Source: Symbiodinium natans (Eukaryota; Sar; Dinophyceae; Suessiales; Symbiodiniaceae). From it: a DNA stretch of 43,273 nt. The notes below the pieces were generated by a model. That model was not told the DNA's origin. It saw only the letters and a program-made list of their open reading frames with translations, and made no database searches. The DNA is taken from positions 79,116-122,388 of the forward strand of contig CAJNDS010000093.1 in the NCBI GenBank assembly GCA_905221605.1, given 5' to 3'. The position numbers and the translations under genes are program-made. Shown one piece after another: positions 9,030 through 20,845 of the stretch; within the stretch, counting starts at the first letter, position 1, and every line of letters starts with the position of its first letter.

Positions 9030-12000
9030 TGTCTCGAGTAAGAACTTGCAGATCCGATGGGTAAGCAGAGCTCGGAAGTGGGAGGTGCCGCCACTACACC
9101 TTGCAATGGGTCAAGCCGGCAGGCACAGATACGCTCGTTGTGCTGGTTCCTTGCACTGCCAAATAATGCATCTAAATGCGTCGTGTCTTCACACGATGCC
9201 CAGCTAAGCAGGTGCAAGGCAAGTGCAGGCAAGTGCAAACAAAGCATCTGCTCAAACAAGCGCAGCATGAAACCTAGCTTTCTTTGTCTCCCCGCTGGAG
9301 CAACCTGAGCCGGGATGCTTTTGTGTCATAGCGCTTAGCATCTTCATGAACAAATGTTTGTGTTACACGGAGTCGCAAGTTGGATGATGGAAGGTGAGCC
9401 ACTGGGAGTGTAGCCGTTATCAAGTGTATCTTAAGAGATGGCTCCCAAGTTTTCCCAATGTTCTCCCCAAAGCCACCGTTTAGGGTCAGGGTCTTTGTAC
9501 ATGTTTTGTACTTTTCTGTTGGTATCTGCGTGTTTCCTTCTGGTGAAGCCGCTTGGGACGCGTCTGCTACATACTTTCTCTGTGGTTCCTTTTGGCCCAC
9601 GCTTGCATGGAAAGGTCTCTTAGGCTAGAAATCCTGCAAGGAATGAGCTTGAATGATTTGCTGGAATACCGAAATGGTGGCAGCGGTGGTGGTGATGCAA
9701 GTACTAAGTACATGTGATTCACATTTGGCTACTTCATTTGCTCCCCTTGCGGGCAGCATGTTCCATTCCGCGAACATTAGTGTTCCAGGAGTATAGATGG
9801 TGCGTCTGCCCTGGAGGAGAGTGCATCATGTAGTGTTGTGTACTCTTCAAGTCCTAAAATTGTGTCACAGGAGCTTGGCACCTCGTACCTGGAGGCAACT
9901 CCTAGGCAGGATCTGCATCCGACGTCCAGATGACTGATATCTTGCAGGTATGAGTGAACAGAGTCTCATGTTCATGGAAAGGAGTGGGGAATTCTCAACA
10001 ATGAGGGAGGGGAAGCTTCAACAGGAGTTGTGGAGTGGGAGACCCGCAGCCAGGATCGACATGCCAGCCCCCCTCCCCCTAGGTGGAAAAGGAGACGTCA
10101 TAGACCCTCAACAACTGTAATCGCTTGAACTTGAAAAACAGCGATGCATGTCGAACACTTAGCCCTGAACCCTAAAGGAAGAACAACAACCCGAACTGAA
10201 GGACAACACGAAACTCCAAAAAGATGTGGTATAGCAACGAAAGTGACTGGTGCTCCATGGCCTACTGGCAAAGAATGGTAAGAATGGCAAAGAAATGCTC
10301 GCAAATGCACACAACATCGGCCAACCGGCACGACAAACCTCAGGCGTCGCTCCTTGGGGCAACCGCCCGCAGGCATTGGAGGCAGTCTTTGAATGTCTTT
10401 GTGGTGCAACGAGGTCTCATGGCAGTTCATGTGAGTTCATGGAGTCCACAGGACTTGGGTTGAGCAATGTTGAGCATGTTGAGCATCTCGTATGCCAGGA
10501 ATAAGCGACACTCTTTACGTCAAAGCATCTGATTCAGGCAGGTCTAGAGAGCCTCGGAGAGCCCAGCCTTACTCTGCCTTACTTGGCCTGTGATCTTTGC
10601 ACTCCCCGCCTGCCGACTAACTGCAGGTCTTGCCATCAGCGATGTCGACAAGGCAACCGAACAGCAGAGACAACTTGAAGGAGGAGTTGGAGGAGTTGGA
10701 GGAGTTCTTGATGCATCGGCGGTGACTGCTGTCGATCAAGTCCCAGGCACGGCCTCGGCAAAGCTAGGTATGTCTAACCTGTCCTGACCCGAGTCACCAG
10801 TGATGCGCAGTGACACTGACTTGGAGGTGGCCAGAGCCGTGTAGAATTCGACGGTTACATCTCGCAGGCACATGGTTCGAGCCTTGCTATCTGGCGCTTT
10901 CGTCATTCTTGAAGTGTTCCTGGGTGAATGGCAGGCTTTTGCGTACCTGGAGGAAGCACAGAAAAACTCAAGAGCAGGGCTGCCAGCTGTTGTCGAGCCC
11001 TAAGCCAGACGCAACAGCCATGCGGAGCCACGTGGGGCCACGTGGGCCATAAGCAGGAGCGTTGACGAGATCCGAGACACGCTTCGCCTCTTCAGGCAGT
11101 GGCTGTACCGCCGCGTGTTCCAAGCTTGCAGCTTGCGACTGAGGCCCGGATAGTTCAACACACATCAAGAGCGAGAGAGAGGGACAGAGAGAGTGTGCCT
11201 GTGACATGCAATAGGTTCTTGTACAACTGCGCCAAAGCCTGCTGCTCAGCTGCTGAGGGTGCTTTGGGTTCGAATCGTCGAATCTCATCGAAGCTAGGTG
11301 CCGAAGCATGTGGGGGCCCTGCCAAGCCATGGGGAGTCCTACTTGCACTCCTGAGTTCATGCCCAGGCGCAGTGCACTTCAGCTGTTTGCTTGTGGCCAA
11401 CAAGTCAAGAACCTGAGAGGAATCACTCACTTTGTGAGTGTCACTAAGTGAATTTGTCTCTTCGTGGCACTCGCATTCAGCACGTCTCCGACCTCCACAG
11501 GTTCTCAGTGAACCTGCTTGATAATAGACAAGCGCTTGAACATCATGTCTGTTTTGTTTCGCTGACAGGCTGACAGGCCCATCCAACAGAAATGACACAA
11601 TGACAATTAAGCCCCTTCTCGAATTGCACAGAGGCTCAGATGACTACTGTAGTGAATGCTGCGTTCATCTGGATCGTCGGACTTCGTGCATGGGATGCCA
11701 ATGGAAGCCGTCGACAGAGAGAAAGATGTCACTTTGACATCGCCTTGGTCTGCTTTTAGCATTTCTGCCCAACTGATTCTTCTTCTTCGGAGTGCTGTGG
11801 GGCATTGCCAAAAGCGGCGAACTAACTCCCCGGCGCAGGCGGTGAGCGGCAAGAGCTGCTGCTGCGTGCACTCCGAGTGGTGGGCAGATTGTGTTTCTTT
11901 GGACTCATTTGAAATTAGATTCCCTGAAGTCGGAGAGCCAATGCAGGCAGCACCGATTGGTGACACCGCTGGGCAGCTGGCCAGGCAAAGCTGGACCTCA

Positions 12001-12260
12001 CAATGGCATCTGTGTCCCATTGCATTCCTTTGCATCATGCTACCATCCCCCCCTCGAAGGGTTGATCATGTTCTTCCAGCTTGGGGTGTGTTTTTGGGCG
12101 AGTGGTCTGGCGGGGGGGGGGGGGATGGCGGGCGGCAAGAAATTAGAAGATCTTGAGTTCCAAACCATATGCCCCAAAATCATAGCCCCTAAAACTAAAA
12201 GCAACTAAACCTTAAACGGTCGACGACCGAAGAGTTGGTTCTGCGTAAAGGGTTTAGGTG
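9030..12260. other. No recognisable gene
   Basis: Only short open frames without known motifs. Small structures: a 9-bp GGAGGAGTT repeat near 10680-10710, three GTTGAGCAT units near 10459-10485, a GAGAGA-rich patch at 11168-11192, and a perfect hairpin CACTCAC-TTT-GTGAGTG at 11424-11440. A G-run lies at 12112-12123. The 166-codon plus frame at 11656-12156 has no features I recognise. Confidence 0.5.
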
Positions 12261-12495
12261 TAGTTATCCAACATGTGGTTTGGAATGTCCCTTTTGTACT
12301 TTTTGTTTGCCGTTTTTTTATCTTTGTTTTTTTGGTCTGGTTTCCTCTCAAAAAACAGTTAAAATACAGAGGAAATAGAGGTTTTCACAGTCAACTACAG
12401 AGGACAGAGACGTCTTCAGTAGAGCTTCCCTATGAAAATATAGAGCAATTAGAGAAATGGGGTTTGCCTAATACGAAATAGCTTCTTATAGAGGT

Positions 12496-12620
12496 TTAGA
12501 AAGACAGAAAGAAAGACAGAAAGAATGTAAGAAAGACAGACAGCAAATAAAACAGAGAAAACAGCAAAATGAAAGCACACAGGAAGAACGAAAGAAGGAC
12601 TTCTGAAAGACAAAAACAAG
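12496..12620. repeat. Purine-rich GAAAGACAGAAAG tract before hairpin cluster 2
   Basis: Irregular GAAAGACAGAAAGAAAGACAG units. It sits upstream of the second GC-hairpin cluster just as the 2.6-kb tract sits upstream of the first. An AT-rich segment with T-runs (12290-12345) precedes it, as T-rich sequence does at 2506-2580. Confidence 0.7.
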
Positions 12621-12907
12621 CAACTATGCAAAGAAGCACACATTTTCAAGCCATGCAAGCATGCTTGATACGGTGGATGGACAAAATCGTGCATGACCCG
12701 GTACAGACGAGCATGGCAAGTTAACTGGCACCATCCCAATATTGCTGCCACGCATGGCTGTGAGGCGATCATGCCATAGAGAGGACTTGCATTACAAAAA
12801 CCATGTGAATCCTTTCCAAACCCGACATGCGAGTATTGTGTTCGCAGATGGTGCGGGCCGTGGCCCCCCACCCCCCCACAGCCCCTACTCCCCGGCTGTT
12901 TTAACTT

Positions 12908-13235
12908 GCGCGCGCCGCCTCGGCAGCCGGGCCGGCCCACAGGAAAGGATGAAAGAGGACCGAAAAAAAGGGGCGGGGGGGGGGGGTCCCAAGAAAGGGT
13001 CCCAGGCGTCCCAGGCGGGGTCCCAGGAAAGGTCCGGGGGGTGGGTCAGGGGGGTCCCAAGGGGTGCCAGCGCGGGTCCCGTGGCGGGTAGGGGAGCCGC
13101 CGCTCCTCCAAGCGATGGGGGGGTCCCACAAAGTGGGGGGTGCATCACAAAATTTGGCATGGGGCTTGGGTTAGGGGGAAGGAGACGATCCGTGTCCGCT
13201 TGTTCCAAACGCTTCTCGGCAGGAAGCCGAGGCGA
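12908..13235. repeat. GTCCCAGG-rich insertion inside hairpin cluster 2
   Basis: A block with a different texture from the units either side. It has repeated GTCCCA(A/G)G and AGGGGTCC phrases (for example GTCCCAGGCGTCCCAGGCGG near 13000), a G10 run at 12974-12986, and no ATGCGAGCATTG motif. It lengthens one repeat unit to several hundred bases, so it may be an insertion or internal expansion. Confidence 0.5.
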
Positions 13236-13944
13236 ATTCTTTTGAAGCCTTGCAAGATTGCTTCATAACGAAGACCATGCTTTATTTCCCTGGACCTTTT
13301 CCTAACCTGTCATGTGAGGCTTGCATTTTCAAGCGGGGGCGGGGGGGCTGCCAGCCCTCCGGTGTGTCATTTCTTTTGAAGCCTTTTAAGCTTTCTTATC
13401 AACAATGTCATGCCACAAAGAGGACTTGCGTTCAGAAACCATGCGAATCCTTTTTCAAACCCATCATGCGAGCATTGTGTTTGTAAATGGGGCGTCTGCC
13501 CCCCCACCCCCGCAGCAGTATTATTTCTTTTCAAACCTTGCAAGATTGCTTCAGGAAAACCATGCCTTACCAGGACCTTTTCCAAACCTGTCATGCGAGG
13601 GATTGCGTTTTCAAACAGGCGGGCGGGGCTGCGCCCGCCCCAGCCCTCCCGCATTTTTCCTCTTTTGAAGCCTCGCAAGCTATATATCATGCCACAAAAG
13701 ACTGGACTTGCTTAACAAAGCATGCGCATCCTGTCCAAACCTGTCATGCGAGGATCGTGTTTTTAAATGGAGCCGTGCCCACGCCCCCCGGCCCCCCCCC
13801 CCTCTCCCGCCCCAACCCGCGCTTTGTTATGTCTTTTGAAGCCGTTTAAGCTTGCTGTGTAGGAAAATCATGCCACGTAGAGGAGCTGCGCTAAGAAACC
13901 ATGCGAATCCTTATAATCCTTTTTCAAACCCGGAATGCGAGTAT

Positions 13945-13946
<2 letters not shown>

Positions 13947-13985
<39 letters not shown>

Positions 13986-13994
13986 TGTGTGTGA
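13947..13994. repeat. (TG)n microsatellite
   Basis: About 22 TG dinucleotides with one interruption, placed exactly where the G-run core would be expected in the last unit of hairpin cluster 2 (after ATGCGAGTATTGT). Confidence 0.95.
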
Positions 13995-14159
13995 GAGGGG
14001 GGTACTGCGCCAGCCCCCCACCCCCCTATTCCACCCCTACCGTTTTATTTGTGGGGGCTGCGCCGCCCTACGCCCCTCCCCCCCCCCACCCCCCCCACCC
14101 CAACCTCCAGCTTGTGCTGTATTAGGAAAGCCCTTGTTACCTCGATATTTAAGTAAGAA

Positions 14160-14600
14160 GACTATTTTCATAGGTGAAAAAATCTATTTCCCTTTTTTTT
14201 TATTTCGAGTTGGGATGGGGGACCGAGGCAGGGGGTAAGGGGGGTTGGGCAGGGTAGGATGTGGGATGGTAAGACCTCTTCCAGGGGCTCGCCGCGTTAC
14301 AGGCTGCTGTCCCTTCAAGTCTACTACTAAGGCCTCTTCCAAATTTGGACCACTGGACCGTTTTTCGGTTTTGTTGGGTTGGACCGACAAGGTCCATCCT
14401 TCGGTGCTGGAATCATAGTTTGCGTGTTGGGTTTAACAAGCCCCTATCCTAACTTATGTGGATCGCTTGGCCCAGGCAGGGTCATGTCTTCTCGAAATTT
14501 TGGCTTTGGGCCCAGTCATAGGAAACCTCCATTTCCTTTGCAGTGTAGTTTGAATAGGAAACCTTCATGCCCACTGTGAACAGGAGGCCCCAGAACAAAA
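14160..14600. repeat. Probable extension of the composite repeat
   Basis: Contains ATAGGAAACCTCCATTTCC near 14517, matching TTAGGAAAACCTCCATTC near 2525 upstream of cluster 1. This suggests that parts of the same composite repeat occur downstream of cluster 2, rearranged. GTTTTTCGGTTTTGTTGGG at 14358 resembles the T-rich GGGTCGGTTTTTCTTAGG at 2510. No gene seen. Confidence 0.4.
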
Positions 14601-15363
14601 AAGGCGAAAACGCGAAGAACCAAGTCCAAAATGATTCCTCGCCCTTTGGGAATGGTTTGGACTTCTTTGGCAATACCGCCGTCTACCGGTCACAACACCA
14701 GCAGCAGCACCGCCAGCAGCACAACAGGAAGAAGTGAAGAACAAGAGCAAAAACAGTGATGCTTGCCGATCTCATGCCAATTTCTGCACCTGCCATGTGA
14801 GATGAATGAGACGTCTCTAGAGTCCTGCGAGTCAGACGCGTCTGAGAGTCGAAGCTCCAAAACACCCTAGACCTCAGGCCCTGAACCCTTGTTTCCTTAC
14901 AACCTCAGCCCTAAACCCATACCACTGACCCCTAAGTCGTACTCCGCAAAGCGCTAAACCGGGCCATGACATGCCATTCCATGCCTCCTACCCATTTCCA
15001 GTATGGAATTTTGTGGACAGGGCCGTTGTGGAAGATGATGCGCGTGGCTCAAGCCGTGGGAGATCTTCTTCTTACATGCTTGTTTGGAAGATTGCAAATC
15101 TTGGGGAATCATTTCTGCCTGAGGTACAGCGAACTCAAGTTCCGTCCCTCCTAGTGTCTGCAAACGGCCTCCATACTGCTTTGGTGAGCCCGGTCTTTTG
15201 ACTGATGCAAGAACAAAAACAGAAGCCGATGCCAGACTTGAGTGCCAGGTGCAGGCGCTCATGCGGCTGAGCGGGAGGCGCGAGCCCTCTTGAGACCTCC
15301 GCAAGTTTGGGGCGATATGAAGGGATCTCTACTCGCTTGTGACTTGTTTCTCTCTCGCTTGTG

Positions 15364-15381
15364 TTTTTTTTTTTTTTTTTT
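15364..15381. repeat. T18 homopolymer
   Basis: A run of 18 T followed by CTCTCTTTTCTCGCTTG. CTCGCTTGTGA- or TCGCTTGTGA-like phrases occur near 15333, 15354, 15391 and 15411, so the T-run lies inside a short imperfect tandem repeat of that phrase. It could be a minus-strand poly(A) remnant, but no element was recognised. Confidence 0.8.
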
Positions 15382-15490
15382 CTCTCTTTTCTCGCTTGTG
15401 ACTCTCCATTTCGCTTGTGATTTTCTTTCTCGTTCAGAGCCAAAACCCTGTGTGAGAGCAGCAGGTGAATGCCTACATGTTGCAGAATGC

Positions 15491-15506
15491 TGCTATTTTG
15501 GCTCGA
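15491..15506 (+). other. Possible relict spliced-leader sequence
   Basis: GCTATTTTGGCTCGAG matches 14 of the last 16 bases of the dinoflagellate spliced leader (GCCATTTTGGCTCAAG). Relict leaders mark genes that passed through an mRNA and were reinserted. The five bases further upstream match poorly and no gene follows, so chance is a real alternative. Confidence 0.25.
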
Positions 15507-16257
15507 GCCGATCACACAACTGCATCGGAGTCATCTTGAAAGGTGGAAATACGCTTTTTCTCCGTGCGCTGAACCTAGACCTAGGGACCTAGACATACGG
15601 CAGATTACGTTGCAACGTGACTGACTCTTTAGTGAACGATCCATCACTTTGTCCCAGTGGCCTCAGTGCAGCGCAGAGCTTTTGGAGCAACAGCCAGAAG
15701 GAACGTCTCAGATCGTCTCAGAGGTCTCAGGACGCCGAATACGCCGAAGTAGCACATCAGAACTGAGCCATGGCAGAGCTCGACGTGCATGAAGAGGTCG
15801 GGTCACTCAGAAGCTCCGTACTGCGACGCTGTATCAAGCCGGGAAGTACTTACATGAGCCAAGCAGCAGCAGGACCAAGCCAAAGGCAGCAAGCAGGAAG
15901 GAGAGTGCAAGCGCAGCCCTCGCAAGCCCTCAAGAACTCAAGCCGTCCCCTCAAGAAGAGATCCCTCCTCAAAGCAGGCCATGGCCGAATCGAACATCCC
16001 TACCCCCCACATTTTGCACAGTCGTGGTGGGCGGGAAAAGCAAAATGCTCACACAGGGCAGCTGTCAAAAGGCAAACACCTTGCTGTATCAGCAAGCCCT
16101 GCAGGAAGAGTCATATGCTTGCAGTAGTTCACAACAAGCGTGACCACCCAACCTTGCACAAGATGCATCTTGAGAGAGCGAGAGCACGAACTGTCAACCC
16201 TCATGACCCTCTTGGTCTCCTCGCATGGGCTCCGCAAGACGAGGGGTGCGGAGACTG

Positions 16258-16370
16258 CGAAGGGGCTTCGCACCCTCCTGCCCCAAGAAAGAAAGACAGA
16301 GACAGACAGAGAGAGAGAGTGAGTGAGTGAGTGAGTGAGTGAGTGGGTGAGTGAGTGGGTGAGTGAGCGC
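16258..16370. repeat. Hairpin + AAGAAAG + (TGAG)n cassette, copy 1
   Basis: A GGGGCTTCGCACCC-type hairpin, then GCCCCAAGAAAGAAAG, a GACAGA/GAGA patch, and about 13 GTGA units (16317-16368). A similar order appears 360 bases downstream. It resembles the purine-tract and GC-hairpin combination of the 2.7- and 12.5-kb clusters, in different order. Confidence 0.6.
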
Positions 16371-16620
16371 GGGTCGCAGCACGGAGATATAAGACGTACA
16401 CTCCAACGGAGCTCCGCGAAGCGGGGAAATTGAAAGAATGTGAAGGGAGGGACGATCGAATTCGTTGGTTGGGCTCATACAATCCGAGCCAATCAGACAG
16501 CGTTGCGTGTTTTTGCCATCCGACTCCAACTTTTCCTCCAGTGAGCGTGAAGTTAATGGGGGGGCTCAACGAAAGGGATATCACATTCCCCCGACAGCTC
16601 ATCCGAGGCGCGCAGGCTGC

Positions 16621-16690
16621 CCAGGGGGTTCGCCCCTCAAGCCCCAAAGAGAGAAAGAAAAGAAAGAAAGAGTGAGTGATGTGAGTGTGC
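16621..16690. repeat. Hairpin + AAGAAAG + GTGA cassette, copy 2
   Basis: AGGGGGTTCGCCCCT hairpin, then GCCCCAAAGAGAGAAAGAAAAGAAAG, then GAGTGAGTGATGTGAGTG. The same three parts occur in the same order as at 16258-16370. Confidence 0.6.
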
Positions 16691-17402
16691 GTGTGCCTGT
16701 CGTGTCTACGATGTACAAGGCCAGAGCTCTGGAGCTCTCCGCTGCTTTTCTCCAGTACGTGCAGAAGTGTCCGCACGTCATGGATTCAGTGCAGGCAAGA
16801 GATGGCAAGAGTCGCATCATGATCAAACGTCCGTGTGGTCCGAGTGCTGGAGGTTTCATGGCCTGTCCCCAGTGTAGGAGCGGTGACGTTCCGCTCCATT
16901 TTCCGTTTATGATGTGCTACATGTGCTACGGTGGGCCCTCTGTTTTTGCTGACATTTTGCGTCTGGGTGAGGGCTTCGGTTTTGAGCGCAGCGAGTCTCT
17001 TAAGTAGTGTGCCATGCAATGTAGCCAATGCCAAGGGGACGGAAGCTGCATTGCAGAAACCAAATGACCTAGATACCTTGACATGTGCAAGTCAGTCAGA
17101 TGCCGAACCAACACGGGTCCGTCGAAACTAATCATGTCTGGACCTAAGCCGTAAAGCTCTACAGATCGTTGGAGTAAAATTTGTTCGCGCAATGAAATCG
17201 TTGATAAACTTCTTCCTTACGCCTTCAGACTACAAAATCGTTACACGCAATCCAAACAGTCACTGCAGCTTTGGTGATGTGGTACGGTCGGTTCAGGATT
17301 TGGGGCAGGGACCCGGTAGGGTTTGGATAAGTATAAACTTTTGGGCCCCTCTCCTCCAAATTTAGGTCTGGATTTTCGAGGAGCCTTTAAAGACTCGTTC
17401 AA

Positions 17403-17462
17403 GGGCAGAAAGAACGGGCAGAACGGGCAGAAAGGGCAGGAAGGGCAGGAAGGGCAGGCAGG
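17403..17462. repeat. 9-bp minisatellite (GGGCAGAAA/GGGCAGGAA)
   Basis: Six to seven units of GGGCAG plus three bases. It gives a G-Q-x peptide on the plus strand and a C-P repeat on the minus strand, neither a credible protein. Confidence 0.9.
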
Positions 17463-18172
17463 AAGCTTCTCCAGCGCTCTCTGCTCGCTTGATCGGGCAC
17501 TCATGCGCGCTCCATCTCGTGGGAAGGTGGACGGCAAATCAGAATGTCGGCCAAAATATGAGGCCTAACGTAAGGGGCCTCCCAACAGGTAAGTGGCCTC
17601 CCAAGGCTTCAGAAGACAAACATGCACTCTTCCAGTTTGTTGCGTGCGGGTGCGGGTGATGCACGTTCGGTCATTGGTGCGCATGCGCATCTAAACATTG
17701 TCAATATGAATATCCAGAGTTCGGAAGGTATAAGTATATAACGTGATGCAAGATTTCGCACATCAATCAGGCCTCCCGCCAGGCTTTGTCGTGTAAGGGG
17801 CCCGTAAGAAGCCTGACCCTCGATGCCCTTTCCCTTGTGGCGAGAGGCCCCAGATGCGAAATTGCATCATTGACCTCCGATTGTGTTGGAGCCAAGCTGG
17901 ATTTCATTGTTTCCAAGAGAGAAAGATGTAAAACTAGGGAATCGCCCTAAACCGATATTTGGACTTTGGGTTGAGGGCTTTTCTTGGATTAAGAGTGCTG
18001 CTTATATGCGATTCCTTCGAATAGTGCAGGCTTTCATCGCCGAGCACTGCATGCAATTCGCGGAGCTTGCAGATTGTGCCGCACCTGAATAAGCAGTGAA
18101 GTGCCATGTGGCGAAGATCGTGTTCGTAGCTGAAGTGTTCAACGGCACCTAAGGTGAGGAGCACAAGCTTGA

Positions 18173-18448
18173 GCCAGCTGCCGAGCGAGTGTGTTTGCAA
18201 AGCCGCTGGGGCAGAAAGAGAACCAGAAGAGCAGGTACACGACTGTTCACCAAGAATTCCTTTCCCTTCTGGACCGTCATGTGGAGGTGCATTGTTACAT
18301 CCTCTTGCATGTCTCTACAACACCAAGAAATTGGGCCGCTCAGTGCCAGGCTTTCCTGCAGTTTCAGGGTGCCACGGAGGCAGACTTCCTGGTTGCGCTG
18401 GCCTCCGTTCAGGCCCAGTTGGAGCATGCGCACCATGAGATGCCATGA
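18173..18448 (+). CDS. BART-domain protein exon (ARL2BP/CFAP36-like)
   Basis: The frame is open from 18173 and closes at 18446. It contains K-E-N-Q-K-S-R-Y-T-T-V-H-Q-E-F, L-L-D-R-H-V-E, then Q-C-Q-A-F-L-Q-F and a helical tail. The pattern E-N-x-x-x-x-Y-T-x-hydrophobic-x-x-E-(F/Y)-x-x-L-hydrophobic-(E/D) is that of the BART domain, a helical bundle that in ARL2BP binds the GTPase ARL2 and in CFAP36 is ciliary. True exon limits are unclear: an acceptor could lie at AGCAG/G near 18234, and the stop may be skipped by a donor (GAGG/GTGCCC near 18451). No start codon can be assigned. A second fragment fitting the domain's last helix follows at 18578. Family call is from motif memory, not a search. 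Confidence 0.5.
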   Translation, partial: ASCRASVFAKPLGQKENQKSRYTTVHQEFLSLLDRHVEVHCYILLHVSTTPRNWAAQCQAFLQFQGATEADFLVALASVQAQLEHAHHEMP

Positions 18449-18577
18449 GGGTGCCCTTTCAATTGAAACAGATTCTTATGAAGGAAGAAGGGTACTCTGA
18501 GTGGAAGCCATTCAAATCCCTTCTTGACAAGACTGCCAGGATCTCAGTTGAGATTGCAGGTGGCCTTCCAGTAGGGG

Positions 18578-18694
18578 TTGGTTCATGGGCATTCCGACAT
18601 TGAGGACTACTACGCGTTTGCCAAAATGATGCAAATTCAGGCCCTTCTCTGGACTTGTTGCATGAATCTGCACCATCCTTCTTAGAGCCTTCAG
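18578..18694 (+). CDS. BART-domain protein, following exon
   Basis: A block reading H-S-D-I-E-D-Y-Y-A-F-A-K-M-M-Q-I-Q-A on the same strand, about 130 bases after the previous exon. It resembles the last BART helix, where family members have D-(F/Y)-x-x-F-x-x-(L/M)-(F/M). The frame is open from 18575 to a TAG at 18693. It could be the terminal exon, or the exon may be cut earlier by a splice donor. Together the two exons cover most of one BART domain; upstream exons for the first helices were not found. Confidence 0.45.
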
Positions 18695-18869
18695 CATCTC
18701 TGGGCTCGACGCTCACGTCGGGAAGGCAGGAAGGCAGGAGTATGCTGCAAAATTGTTCCAATCGGAAGCTTTTTGTAGCAACCTGGGCTCAATTTTCGTG
18801 GGGGTCATGCGCATTGGGGGCATGTATCCTACACCTCGCTGTTCAACAGAGTTGTTCTACAGCCTAAAC

Positions 18870-19530
18870 TTGCCTGAAGTATTTGTCCGTAAAGTACAGG
18901 ATGTGGGCACTCATTGGACCTGTGGGCACTGAAGTGACCCAAGGCGCATGTGTGTTTGTGTGTCTAATGCCTTGTGCAGGCGAATGGAGTGGGTCCGAGA
19001 GGCCCTCCGCCCAATTAGAAGCAGTTGGAAAAAGGATCAATTCGTTTGCTGTGGCTCGGCATAGTGGAAGGCATTGCGCAGATAGCCTGACTCCGTCAGT
19101 GCATACAAGTACCCCCGCGCAGTTCTTTCATGGAGAAGGAGACGTCCATGCTGGTCAAGGCTTTCGCCCTGCACTGGAGACGCAAGTGCGGACCGGTTAA
19201 GCTTGCGTGGAGCCAGAAAATTAGCGAATGAAGCACGGCCCATTTTCGTTAGCGGGGATCAGAGGAGGTGGAGGCCATGAAGCCGTCGCCCACATCCTCC
19301 GGCACGTCCACCTCAATGCAGCTTGGCTTGGAGAGGGCTCTACATTACGGATGCCCGCACTTCACGAAGCACCAGAGTGTCCGCATCCTTGTCGTCGATT
19401 GTAGGCATGTGGCAGTGGAGAGCTTCATCAAGAGCATGATCCACAGCTTGAGGGTTGGACAGGCTACCTCGCAGGTATTCTATCAGCTTGTATGTCACCG
19501 ACAGAGTAGTGTGATGGTCGCCCACGCCGT
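18870..19530. other. Exon-like text of unknown identity before the CA block
   Basis: Short blocks look protein-like, for example M-E-W-V-R-E-A-L-R-P-I-R at about 18984-19019 and M-E-K-E-T-S-M-L-V-K-A-F-A-L-H-W at 19132-19179, both plus strand. The frame from 19268 begins with ordinary sequence and then runs into the CA repeats. I recognise no family. These could be further exons of the BART gene or of a neighbour. Confidence 0.2.
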
Positions 19531-19532
19531 GC

Positions 19533-20845
<1,313 letters not shown>

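Larger units (their letters stand above)
12770..14130. repeat. GC-hairpin repeat cluster 2
   Basis: Diverged relatives of the 2.7-kb cluster. Blocks recur in order: CATGCCACAAAGAGGACTTG, then ACCATGCGAATCCTTTTTCA, then CATGCGAGCATTGTGTTT, then a GC core (G-run, CTGCG, C-run), then TCTTTTGAAGCC and TTGCAAG. TCTTTTGAAGCC-like blocks begin near 13238, 13373, 13525, 13661 and 13830, so units run about 135-170 bp. The core at 13617-13640 (GGGCGGGGCTGCGCCCGCCC) is an almost perfect palindrome. Confidence 0.8.
14600..18150. other. No recognisable gene; scattered small repeats
   Basis: Loose CCCTAAACCC-like phrases at 14868-14960 look telomere-like but are too irregular to call. The 186-codon frame at 15770-16330 ends in R/E-rich low complexity and has no domain I recognise. 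The rest holds microsatellites listed separately. Confidence 0.45.

Noticed and set aside
11260-11285. GGGTTCGAATC, a tRNA T-arm-like sequence
   Set aside because: The flanks do not pair as a T-stem and no acceptor, D or anticodon arm can be placed upstream.
14868-14960. CCCTAAACCC-like phrases as telomere repeat
   Set aside because: Irregular, few and not tandem; only a loose resemblance.
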